64,000 nucleotides of DNA from NCBI RefSeq assembly GCF_030066995.1, contig NZ_JASJAP010000005.1:310001-374000 (forward strand). The letters run 5' to 3'. Positions 34,238 to 41,523 of this stretch are shown piece by piece. A program made the position numbers and the translations under genes. Each line of letters opens with the position of its first letter. The stretch's first letter is position 1. The notes under the pieces were generated by a model that did no database searches, had not been told where the DNA came from, and saw only the letters and a list, made by a program, of their open reading frames with translations. The DNA comes from Erythrobacter sp. GTDB taxonomy: Bacteria > Pseudomonadota > Alphaproteobacteria > Sphingomonadales > Sphingomonadaceae.

Positions 34238-35559
34238 GCGAGGGTCTCACGTTTCTTGCAAAAGAGAAGGAGAACGCTCGCGACCGGGTCGCCAAGGCGC
34301 TAGATCAATGTGAGCGCAACGAATTTGACTATCACTGGAACCTTCTCGCCCGCCCTTCGCAACTGCCCCCACCGGGAAGCTGGCGCGTCTGGATGATCAT
34401 GGCGGGGCGTGGATTCGGCAAGACGCGGGCGGGTTCCGAGTGGGTTCGCGCGGTGGCCGAAAGCCACCCGGAAGCTCGAATAGCGCTCGTGTGCTCCTCA
34501 CTCACCGAAGCGCGCAGCGTCATGATCGAGGGAGAAAGCGGTGTCATTGCCTGCTCGCCGCCCGGACGGCGCCCCGTTTTTGAGCCCTCACTGCGACGGC
34601 TGCGCTTTCCGAATGGGGCTATGGCAACACTGTATTCTGCCGCTGAGCCAGAAAGTTTGCGCGGCCCGCAACACAGTCACGCCTGGTGCGATGAAATCGG
34701 CAAATGGCCGCTGAGCGCCGAACGCGCAACGCGTTGCTGGGACAATCTGCTGATGGGCCTACGCATCACCCGCCAGCCGCGCGTGATGGTCACAACAACC
34801 CCGCGCACCGTACCGCTTATCGACCGGCTGATGAAACAGGCGGCAGATGGCTCGATCGCGGTTACGAGAGGGTCGACCTATGACAATATCGGGCATCTGC
34901 CGGCGCGCTTTTTCGACGCTATCGAGGAGGAGTTTTCCGGCACGCATTTGGCGCGGCAGGAAATCGATGGAGAGTACTTAAGGGACATCGAAGGCGCGTT
35001 GTGGAACCGCAGCCGACTAGAGGCCTCGCGCGAGGTCGATGCACTGTCCGACTTTGCACGGGTGGTGGTTGCGGTGGACCCCCCGGCATCCTCTGCCGGG
35101 GACGAGTGCGGGATCATCGTCGCTGCGCTGGGACTTGATGGAGTCGCGCGCGTTCTGGCGGATTGCAGCGTCGCCAAAGCCGCGCCGGATCAGTGGGCGT
35201 CAACCGTCAGTCGCGCCGCGCTAAATTGGGAGGCCGACTGCGTCGTCGCCGAGGCCAATCAAGGCGGCGCGATGGTCGAGAGCGTCCTAAGGGCAGCGGA
35301 TCAGAATCTGCCGATCAAACTTGTTTATGCCCGCCGTGGCAAAGCCGCCCGAGCGGAACCGGTCGCCGCGCTCTACGCAACGGGTCGTGTGCTTCACCGT
35401 GGACGTTTTGCGAGGCTCGAAGACCAGATGTGCGGCCTGATGGCTGGCGGAGAATACGCCGGTCCCGGTCGCAGCCCCGACCGCGCCGACGCGCTGGTTT
35501 GGGCACTCAGCGAACTCATGCTCAGCCGCCAGAAGCGACCAAGCATTCGAGCGATTTAA
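34234..35559 (+). CDS. GTA gp2, large terminase subunit
   Basis: Packaging motor of 441 residues. The ATPase has Walker A MAGRGFGKTR and Walker B-like AWCDEIGKW; motif III VTTTPRT follows. The C-terminal nuclease half has VVAVDPPASSAGDECG and the late acidic SPDRADALVWAL, typical of Terminase_6C. GTG start, 4-bp overlap with gp1. The portal gene follows after 12 bp. Confidence 0.95.
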   Translation: MSEGLTFLAKEKENARDRVAKALDQCERNEFDYHWNLLARPSQLPPPGSWRVWMIMAGRGFGKTRAGSEWVRAVAESHPEARIALVCSSLTEARSVMIEGESGVIACSPPGRRPVFEPSLRRLRFPNGAMATLYSAAEPESLRGPQHSHAWCDEIGKWPLSAERATRCWDNLLMGLRITRQPRVMVTTTPRTVPLIDRLMKQAADGSIAVTRGSTYDNIGHLPARFFDAIEEEFSGTHLARQEIDGEYLRDIEGALWNRSRLEASREVDALSDFARVVVAVDPPASSAGDECGIIVAALGLDGVARVLADCSVAKAAPDQWASTVSRAALNWEADCVVAEANQGGAMVESVLRAADQNLPIKLVYARRGKAARAEPVAALYATGRVLHRGRFARLEDQMCGLMAGGEYAGPGRSPDRADALVWALSELMLSRQKRPSIRAI

Positions 35560-35571
35560 AAAGGAAACCAC

Positions 35572-36753
35572 ATGGCATGGATCGACACACTGCGCTCCGC
35601 TTTCAAGGGCGGGGGGACTGGCCGCGTGCCACTTGCCCCTGGCTTCTCTTCGGGAATACCTAGCGAATGGGCGCAGGCGTTCGAGGCAAGCGCCCCGGAG
35701 ACGTTCGAGTACACCACCGCCGTACGCCAGAGCTTTCTCGCCAATCCGATTGCTCAACGGGCGGTGCGCATCGTTGCGGAAGGAATTGCGCAGGCCCCCC
35801 TGTCCAGCTCTCATGAGGAAGTGACCCGGCTGGTGACTTCCACGAGCGCTGGACAGCCGCTGATCGAAACGCTCGCCGCGCATTTGCTGCTGCATGGCAA
35901 TGCGTATGTGCAGATCGTGAAGGACGGAAGTGGAAAGCCCATCGAACTCTACGCGTTGCGCCCCGATCGCATCGATATTGTAGTCGACGAGGCTGGCTGG
36001 CCTTGCGCCGCCGACTATAGCGTCGGGCCCGACCGGCGCCGCATCCCGCTCGAAGATGAAGAGGGGTGGCCCAGCCTCATTCAGATCAAGGCGATGCACC
36101 CACTAGAGGATCACTACGGTGCGAGCGCACTGGCCGCGGCGCACCAGGCGGTGCGCATCCACAATGCCGCTTCCACCTGGAACCGTACGCTGCTTGACAA
36201 CGCCGCCCGCCCCTCTGGCGCGCTTGTCTATGACACAGGCGATGGCGCCGGACTTACAACCGATCAGTTCGAGCGGCTCAAGGCCGAGCTGGCTTCAGCC
36301 TTCTCGGGTTCTCGCAACGCTGGCCGACCAATGCTTTTGGATGGCGGGCTGAAATGGCAGAGCCTGGCGCTCTCGCCCGCTGATATGGACTTTGCCAATC
36401 TGAAGAGCGCCGCCGCGCGAGACGTTGCCCTCGCATTTGGGGTTCCGCCGATGCTGTTGGGCTTGCCGGGCGACAACACCTATTCGAACTATCGCGAGGC
36501 CAACAAGGCCCTTTGGCGGCTCACCTTACTGCCACTCGCAAGCAAGCTTTTTGCTGCGCTCATGGAGGGTCTTTCAGCCTGGTACCACGATGCAAGTCTG
36601 GGTGTGGACCTCGACCTGGTCCCGGCGCTCTCCGAGGATCGGGAGCGGTTGTGGAAACAGGTTTCGGACGCTGACTTTCTTTCCCGAAATGAAAAGCGGC
36701 GCTTGCTCGGCTTTGCGACGGATCCTCAATCACCACGGAAGGAAGCGCAATGA
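35572..36753 (+). CDS. GTA gp3, portal protein
   Basis: HK97-type portal of 393 residues that forms the ring through which DNA enters the head. Recognisable segments are FLANPIAQRAVRIVAEGIAQ, HLLLHGNAYVQIV, YALRPDRI and the conserved DVALAFGVPPMLLGLPGDNTYSNYREA. GAAAGGA-like ribosome site before the ATG (AAAAGGAAACCAC). The end overlaps the next small gene by 4 bp. Confidence 0.95.
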   Translation: MAWIDTLRSAFKGGGTGRVPLAPGFSSGIPSEWAQAFEASAPETFEYTTAVRQSFLANPIAQRAVRIVAEGIAQAPLSSSHEEVTRLVTSTSAGQPLIETLAAHLLLHGNAYVQIVKDGSGKPIELYALRPDRIDIVVDEAGWPCAADYSVGPDRRRIPLEDEEGWPSLIQIKAMHPLEDHYGASALAAAHQAVRIHNAASTWNRTLLDNAARPSGALVYDTGDGAGLTTDQFERLKAELASAFSGSRNAGRPMLLDGGLKWQSLALSPADMDFANLKSAAARDVALAFGVPPMLLGLPGDNTYSNYREANKALWRLTLLPLASKLFAALMEGLSAWYHDASLGVDLDLVPALSEDRERLWKQVSDADFLSRNEKRRLLGFATDPQSPRKEAQ

Positions 36754-37079
36754 TCCCCCCGTCGTCCATCACCGCACCGCGCGAAGAGATGCTCGCAACG
36801 CTGCTTGCGCAGGCCAACAGCGAAGGCGCGCGGCTCGATACACTCAAGGCCATCGTTGAGGAAACAAGCGAGTTGGCCGCCGATCGGGTGCTTGTGAAGC
36901 TTGGCCTGGCCGATGCCAACGCGGAGGAGGATTTGGGGGAGCTGCGCGAATTGCTGGCGGCCTGGCGCGACGCCAAGTCAAGCGCCTGGAAAGCGCTTGT
37001 AGGGTGGGCGGTGCGCGCAGGTCTGGCCCTTCTGCTGATCGGGATCGCGGTTCGTCTTGGCGTGTGGGATTTGCTGTGA
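36750..37079 (+). CDS. GTA small protein between portal and protease (gp3.5 position)
   Basis: A 109-residue protein with an amphipathic N-terminal half (EEMLATLLAQANSEGARLDTLKAIVEETSELAADRV) and one C-terminal hydrophobic segment (GLALLLIGIAVRLGVWDLL). The position corresponds to the small orfg3.5 of RcGTA. Role unknown. ATG overlaps the portal stop; its stop overlaps the protease ATG (TGATG). Confidence 0.75.
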   Translation: MIPPSSITAPREEMLATLLAQANSEGARLDTLKAIVEETSELAADRVLVKLGLADANAEEDLGELRELLAAWRDAKSSAWKALVGWAVRAGLALLLIGIAVRLGVWDLL

Positions 37080-37483
37080 TGACGAACCGCCCCATTCGCT
37101 TTGCGGGATACGCGGGCTTATTCGACATCCCTGACGCGGATCGAGACGTCATCCGCAAGGGCGCCTTCACGCAGTCCCTCGCGAACCGTTCGACCCCGGT
37201 GCCGTTACTCTGGCAACACAGACCCGACCAGCCGATCGGGATTATCGTATCGATCGCAGAGGACGACCGCGGCCTTCGTGTCGTCGGGCGCATCGACCGG
37301 AGCCAGACCCGCGCCGCTGCGCTGCTTCGCGACAAAGGCGTGAACGGCCTGAGCTTCGGGTATCGCGCCCGCGAATCCAGACGCGATGGGAATGGGCGTG
37401 AGTTGCTTGGGATCGACTTGTTCGAGGTCAGCCTTGTCACTCACCCGCTTCAACATGGAGCGCGCGTTCATCTCATCGTCTGA
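37079..37483 (+). CDS. GTA gp4, prohead protease
   Basis: HK97-family prohead protease of 134 residues that matures the capsid. It has the typical start IRFAGYAGLFDIPDADRDVIRKGAF, a VPLLWQHRPDQPIG segment with the active histidine, and LLRDKGVNGLSFGYRA with the catalytic serine, then LFEVSLVTHP. The ATG at 37079 overlaps the previous stop. It is shorter than typical relatives (160-200 residues), losing only a C-terminal tail. Confidence 0.9.
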   Translation: MTNRPIRFAGYAGLFDIPDADRDVIRKGAFTQSLANRSTPVPLLWQHRPDQPIGIIVSIAEDDRGLRVVGRIDRSQTRAAALLRDKGVNGLSFGYRARESRRDGNGRELLGIDLFEVSLVTHPLQHGARVHLIV

Positions 37484-37509
37484 CTCAACTCATCGCCACT
37501 ATTTCGACT

Positions 37510-37534
37510 GGCCGCCACTGGGGCGGCCTTTTTT
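37510..37534 (+). terminator. Terminator-type hairpin between protease and capsid genes
   Basis: GGCCGCC (37510-37516) pairs with GGCGGCC (37522-37528) around a 5-base loop, followed by six T. It sits in the only sizeable gap (92 bp) in the first half of the cluster, right before the capsid gene, and its 3' side (TTTTTTGTGCCC) repeats that of the leader hairpin at 33730. Confidence 0.65.
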
Positions 37535-37575
37535 GTGCCCCCTGAAATCTGACTACAAGAAAGGTTTGATGCCCC

Positions 37576-38742
37576 ATGGATATCACTGTCACGCCCACCG
37601 TACCGGATGCCAACCAGCCATCGGATGACATCCTCGACCAGAGCTTCGATCTCGTCCAGCGCCAAGATAAGGCGGACGCAGCGATCGGCGCGCTGCGAAC
37701 GGACGTTGACGAAGTCAAAGCGCGCCTCGACAAGGTCGCCCGCGCCGCCGCCCGCCCGGCCATGAGCGGAGCCTCGCCCAAAAGCGAAGAGGTCAAGAGC
37801 TTCGTGAACGGCTATCTTCGCTCCGGTCGCGAGCCGGAAGTGAAATCGATGAACAGCGCGTCGCCGAGCGACGGGGGATACGCGGTTCCTCAGGTGATCG
37901 ATCAGGTGATCGCCCGCGAATTGGCAGAAATCAGCCCTATTCGCAGCCTGGCGCAAGTGGTGCAAACCGGCACGGCAGGCTACCGCAAGCTTGTCGCGAC
38001 CGGCGGTACAGCATCGGGGTGGGTGAGCGAAACCGCAGCTCGCCCTGAAACAGATGCCCCCAACTTTGCAGAGATCGCGCCGCCCAGCGGAGATCTTTTC
38101 GCCAACCCGGCGGCCAGCCAGTCGATGATCGATGATACCGCGTTTGATTTCGAAACGTGGCTCGCCAACGAAATCGCGATTGAATTCGCTCGCGCTGAAG
38201 GCGCAGCGTTCGTGGGCGGCACAGGGAGCAACCAACCCGAAGGATTCCTGACCGCACCAAGTTCGACCGCGGAAGACGGCGTGCGTGCCTTTGGCACGGT
38301 GCAATATGTTGGATCGGGCAACGCATCCGGCTTTGACGCTGCTCCGGAAGCAAAGCTCATTGACCTGATCCACTCGCTCAAGGCCGGACATCGCCAAGGG
38401 GCAGCCTTCGTGATGAATTCCTCTACACTCGCCGCCGTGCGCAAACTCAAGACTTCGGACGGCGCGTTTCTTTGGCAGCCGGGCCTGGTCGAGGGCCAGC
38501 CCGATCGGCTGTTAGGCTATCCCGTCGTCGAGGCCGAGGACATGCCGAGCGTACAGAGCGGTGAGTTCCCGATTGCTTTTGGCAACTTTCGGCATGGCTA
38601 TCTGATCGCAGAGCACTCTGCGACTAAAGTTCTGCGCGATCCCTTCAGCAACAAACCGTTTGTCCACTTCTACGCCACCAAACGCGTGGGTGGCCAGGTA
38701 CTCGACTCAAACGCCATCAAACTGCTGAAGATCGAGGCCTGA
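37576..38742 (+). CDS. GTA gp5, major capsid protein
   Basis: HK97-fold capsid protein of 388 residues. An N-terminal scaffold-like coiled coil (FDLVQRQDKADAAIGALRTDVDEVKARLDKV) precedes the mature part, which starts near GYLRSGREPE and contains DGGYAVPQVIDQVIARE, SPIRSLAQVVQTG, GTGSNQPEGFL and the C-terminal VLRDPFSNKPFVHFYATKRVGG. The cleavage by gp4 at about residue 100 is inferred from RcGTA and HK97. Confidence 0.95.
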   Translation: MDITVTPTVPDANQPSDDILDQSFDLVQRQDKADAAIGALRTDVDEVKARLDKVARAAARPAMSGASPKSEEVKSFVNGYLRSGREPEVKSMNSASPSDGGYAVPQVIDQVIARELAEISPIRSLAQVVQTGTAGYRKLVATGGTASGWVSETAARPETDAPNFAEIAPPSGDLFANPAASQSMIDDTAFDFETWLANEIAIEFARAEGAAFVGGTGSNQPEGFLTAPSSTAEDGVRAFGTVQYVGSGNASGFDAAPEAKLIDLIHSLKAGHRQGAAFVMNSSTLAAVRKLKTSDGAFLWQPGLVEGQPDRLLGYPVVEAEDMPSVQSGEFPIAFGNFRHGYLIAEHSATKVLRDPFSNKPFVHFYATKRVGGQVLDSNAIKLLKIEA

Positions 38743-38810
38743 CGCAAGGAGCTCAGCTCCCCATCCCGGCAGGGTTGAGGTTCCCCCCTTTCCTCCCCTG
38801 TCGGCACCTC

Positions 38811-38877
38811 GCGCCCGCGCCGCCCCATGGCCTGCCCTCTGGGTTCTCCTCCCGCCATGCCCGAGCGGCGCGGGCGC
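38811..38877. other. Long perfect inverted repeat after the capsid gene
   Basis: GCGCCCGCGCCGC (38811-38823) and GCGGCGCGGGCGC (38865-38877) form a 13-bp all-GC stem with a 41-base loop, in the 148-bp gap between capsid and gp6. No T-run follows, so it is unlikely to be a simple terminator; mRNA stabilisation or partial attenuation to favour capsid are possible. Confidence 0.6.
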
Positions 38878-38911
38878 ACCTTTCTTTCAATTGGAATCGG
38901 GAGAAGCCGCG

Positions 38912-39457
38912 ATGCAGCGGACTGTGACCACGCCAGCTGATCTCAGTGGAGAAGCGCTGGATGATTTGAAAAGTTGGCTTGGGATTAGCCGCGCGCGTGA
39001 AGACGGTCTTCTCATGGACTTGCTCGGTGCGAGTTTGGCGCTGTGCGAAGCCTATATTGGCAAAGCTCCTCTAGAGCAGACGGTTGAGGAGAGCATTCCA
39101 GCCTCGGCCCGCGCAACAGAGCTTTCTTCAAGCCCGGTGATAGCCCTGCTTGCCGCCGAGGCGATGGACGAGAACGGAAACCGCTCAATTTTGGGGCCGG
39201 AAGACTATTCGTTCCGCATCGGCGCCCCGCAGAACGCATCGATCGAAATCCTGCAACCCATCAACGCCGAAGCAATCGTCGTCACGATCCGGACCGGGAT
39301 CGCATCGGAATGGGGATCAGTTCCACATGCACTCAAACAGGGCATCATACGCCTTGCCGCCTTTCATTATCGCGATCGAGAGCCCGGCCGCAGCTCGACG
39401 CCGCCGGCAAGCGTTGCCGCTCTTTGGAGACCATGGCGCGCCATGCGAATAGCATGA
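38912..39457 (+). CDS. GTA gp6, head-tail connector (adaptor)
   Basis: A 181-residue protein of the phage gp6-like connector type: LSGEALDDLKSWLGISRAREDGLLMDLLGASLALCEAYIGKAP at the N-terminus (helical) and IRTGIASEWGSVPHALKQGIIRLAAFHYRDRE at the C-terminus. It forms the adaptor ring below the portal. The ATG at 38912 follows GGGAGA; an upstream TTG at 38891 is unlikely. Its stop overlaps the gp7 ATG by 4 bp. Confidence 0.85.
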   Translation: MQRTVTTPADLSGEALDDLKSWLGISRAREDGLLMDLLGASLALCEAYIGKAPLEQTVEESIPASARATELSSSPVIALLAAEAMDENGNRSILGPEDYSFRIGAPQNASIEILQPINAEAIVVTIRTGIASEWGSVPHALKQGIIRLAAFHYRDREPGRSSTPPASVAALWRPWRAMRIA

Positions 39458-39627
39458 TCAACGCCGAGATCAGCGCCCGCGCTTTGGCGCTCGTCGAGCA
39501 ACTGCGCCGCAAGGCCGAGCAGGTCGCCTTAGGACGCGCGCAGAAAACGAGCCCTCGCGATCAACCCAACAGCCACCCTTGGCGTCGCCCGGAGCGCTTG
39601 TGGCCCGACATCTTCAAGGAGCCATAA
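39454..39627 (+). CDS. GTA gp7-position short protein
   Basis: A 57-residue basic protein (MINAEISARALALVEQLRRK then a Pro/Arg-rich tail ending DIFKEP). It occupies the gp7 (stopper) position of RcGTA but is only about half that size and shows no obvious stopper fold. Coding is supported by the 4-bp ATGA overlap with gp6 and 3-bp spacing to gp8. Whether it still closes the head is unknown. Confidence 0.65.
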   Translation: MINAEISARALALVEQLRRKAEQVALGRAQKTSPRDQPNSHPWRRPERLWPDIFKEP

Positions 39628-39630
39628 GCC

Positions 39631-40017
39631 ATGGAAAACAGACTGCGAGCCGATTTGATCGCCTGGCTTCGTAATGACCCGGCGCTTGAGGACATAAACG
39701 CCATCGAGGAGGAAAGCCCTTTGAGAGCGTCAGTTCCCTGGCTTGGTGTTTCAGCGAGCGCATCGACCGATTGGGGCGTTAAGGAAAAACCGGGCCGCGA
39801 AATCCGCATCGCGCTGGAACTTGAAACTCGCATTGATGACCCTGCTCAAGACGCAGACATCCTGTCCTCGATTGAACAGCGCGTGCTCGATCTACCCCCC
39901 TTTGCTCAAGGATACGAAGTGGCTTCGATCCGGTTTCTTCGCTCTCGAAGCGAGCAGCGCGACAACAATCGCCGAGGCGCTCTGCTCGAATTTCGCTTTC
40001 GCCTCTTTCACGTTTAG
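39631..40017 (+). CDS. GTA gp8, tail terminator (DUF3168)
   Basis: A 128-residue protein with ENRLRADLIAWLRNDPALE at the N-terminus and REIRIALELETRIDDPAQDADILSSIEQRVLDL in the middle, matching the DUF3168 family of tail terminator/neck proteins, which stop tail-tube growth and join it to the head. Confidence 0.85.
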   Translation: MENRLRADLIAWLRNDPALEDINAIEEESPLRASVPWLGVSASASTDWGVKEKPGREIRIALELETRIDDPAQDADILSSIEQRVLDLPPFAQGYEVASIRFLRSRSEQRDNNRRGALLEFRFRLFHV

Positions 40018-40032
40018 ACGGAGTAGAACACC

Positions 40033-40440
40033 ATGCCCGCACAAAATGGCGCCGCCTTTCTCTTGAAACTTGGAGATGGCGGCAATCCGGCAGCCTATGA
40101 GACAGTGGCTGGCCTCAGGACCACCCAGATGACCATCAACGGCGACACCGTCGTTGTGACGCACAAGGAGTCAGGTGGCTGGCGCGACCTCCTGTCTGGC
40201 GCCGGGACTCGGTCGATCTCGGTCAGCGCGTCGGGCATTTTTCTCGGAAGCAGCGCCGAAAACGCGATGCGCGCGCATGCTCTGGCCGGGACACTCGACG
40301 AATACGAGCTGTCGTTCGAGGACGGAGAAAAGCTGCGTGGGCGCTTTCTGGTCCAGCGCCTCGACTACTCGGGCGATTTCAATGGAGAGCGCACCTACAC
40401 TCTCCAGCTCGAAAGCTCGGGTGCGGTCATCCCGGTATGA
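40033..40440 (+). CDS. GTA gp9, major tail (tube) protein
   Basis: A 135-residue tube subunit of the TP901-1-like family: AQNGAAFLLKLGDGG at the start, TMINGDTVVVTHKESGGWRDLL-type segment, and EYELSFEDGEKLRGRFLVQRLDYSGDFNGERTYTLQLESSG at the end. Its stop overlaps gp10 by 4 bp. Confidence 0.9.
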   Translation: MPAQNGAAFLLKLGDGGNPAAYETVAGLRTTQMTINGDTVVVTHKESGGWRDLLSGAGTRSISVSASGIFLGSSAENAMRAHALAGTLDEYELSFEDGEKLRGRFLVQRLDYSGDFNGERTYTLQLESSGAVIPV

Positions 40441-40751
40441 ACCGCCGCGCGAATCCGCTTCGCGGGGAAGCCAATTTCACGATAGGCAGCAGGGATTTCG
40501 TTCTTCGCCCAAGCTTCGAAAACCTGGTGGCGGCCGAAGACGAACTTGGCTCTCTCTTTGCATTGGTCGAACGCGCCTCCGCAGGCGCGCTTACGCTAAG
40601 TGAGATGACCGCTTTGGTGTGGCACTGCCTGCCAGCCGATCAACGGCCAGAGCGGGCAATTGTGGGCGAAGCCATGTTGGATATCGGCCTAGTTCGCGCA
40701 ACAAACCCGGTGCGGGCCATCCTGGCTCAGGCGCTGCAAGGCGAGACGTGA
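40437..40751 (+). CDS. GTA gp10, tail assembly chaperone-like protein
   Basis: A 104-residue protein of the GTA_gp10 family (NRRANPLRGEANFTIGSRDFVLRPSFENLVAAEDELGSLFAL). Position between tail tube and tape measure matches the tail chaperones of siphophages. Overlaps both neighbours (ATGA with gp9, GTGA with gp10.1). Confidence 0.85.
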   Translation: MNRRANPLRGEANFTIGSRDFVLRPSFENLVAAEDELGSLFALVERASAGALTLSEMTALVWHCLPADQRPERAIVGEAMLDIGLVRATNPVRAILAQALQGET

Positions 40752-40945
40752 GCTTCAGCAAAAGCGCACCTCGATGGTGTTCGCTCGCGTCCCGAACACT
40801 CGGGTGGCGCCCGGAGGAATTCTGGAGTGCGACCCCCAGCGAACTTTCGACAGCTCTTCGCGATCCTGGCGGGACGGAGGCCGATACAGCTCCGACACGA
40901 GACTTGATCCAGCAGCTAATGGAGCGCGATGCTCATGGACGATAA
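40748..40945 (+). CDS. GTA gp10.1, small tail chaperone-like protein
   Basis: A 65-residue protein starting at a GTG that overlaps the gp10 stop. It has the family-type segment LASRTLGWRPEEFWSATPSE of the small phage tail assembly chaperones (TIGR02216 type) and ends overlapping gp11. In phages the second chaperone is often made by frameshifting; here it is a separate coupled gene. Confidence 0.82.
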   Translation: MSFSKSAPRWCSLASRTLGWRPEEFWSATPSELSTALRDPGGTEADTAPTRDLIQQLMERDAHGR

Positions 40946-41507
40946 CTTTGACGAACTTGTGATTGATGTCCGCGCGAACACCCGCGGGTTTGTTTCGGAC
41001 CTCGAGGCCATAAACAGCACGGTGGACACCTCCCTTATCGACGCGTTTGAAGAGGCGGGTCAGTCGCTTGAGCGCAGCCTGACCTCGGCTTTGCGCAAAG
41101 GATCACTCGGCTTTGACGACCTGAAGAGAATCGGCGTTAAAGCCTTGGACGAGATCGCTGCTCAGGCCATCTCGCTTGGCGTTGGTTCGATCTCTGGCGG
41201 ACAATCGGGAGGCCTGGGGGGACTCATCGGAAACTCTCTCGGTGCGCTGCTGGGCCTTCCCGGACGAGCGACCGGTGGACCCGTCTCGCCTGGTCGCGGG
41301 TACCTGGTGGGCGAAAACGGGCCCGAACTCTTCGTACCCACGAGCGCGGGGCGCGTTGAGAGCGGCGATCGTGACACCGCGTCGGGGCGCGATGTGCGCG
41401 TAGCGATCAGCATGGTCACACCGCACGGTACAAACGCGCCCACTGCAATGCGTCGTTCATCGCGGCAGGTGGCAAGCGCCGTGCGCCAGGCGCTCGAACA
41501 AAGCTGA
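40929..41507 (+). CDS. GTA gp11, short tape-measure protein
   Basis: A 192-residue protein with helical N-terminal half (DLEAINSTVDTSLIDAFEEAGQSLERSLTSALRKG), a glycine-rich middle, and the tape-measure-type C-terminal motif ATGGPVSPGRGYLVGENGPELFVP. Very small for a tape measure; with about 0.15 nm per residue it would give a tail near 30 nm. ATG at 40929 or 40935 both possible; overlap with gp10.1 either way. Confidence 0.85.
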   Translation: MLMDDNFDELVIDVRANTRGFVSDLEAINSTVDTSLIDAFEEAGQSLERSLTSALRKGSLGFDDLKRIGVKALDEIAAQAISLGVGSISGGQSGGLGGLIGNSLGALLGLPGRATGGPVSPGRGYLVGENGPELFVPTSAGRVESGDRDTASGRDVRVAISMVTPHGTNAPTAMRRSSRQVASAVRQALEQS

Positions 41508-41523
41508 TCCGGGGAGACACACG

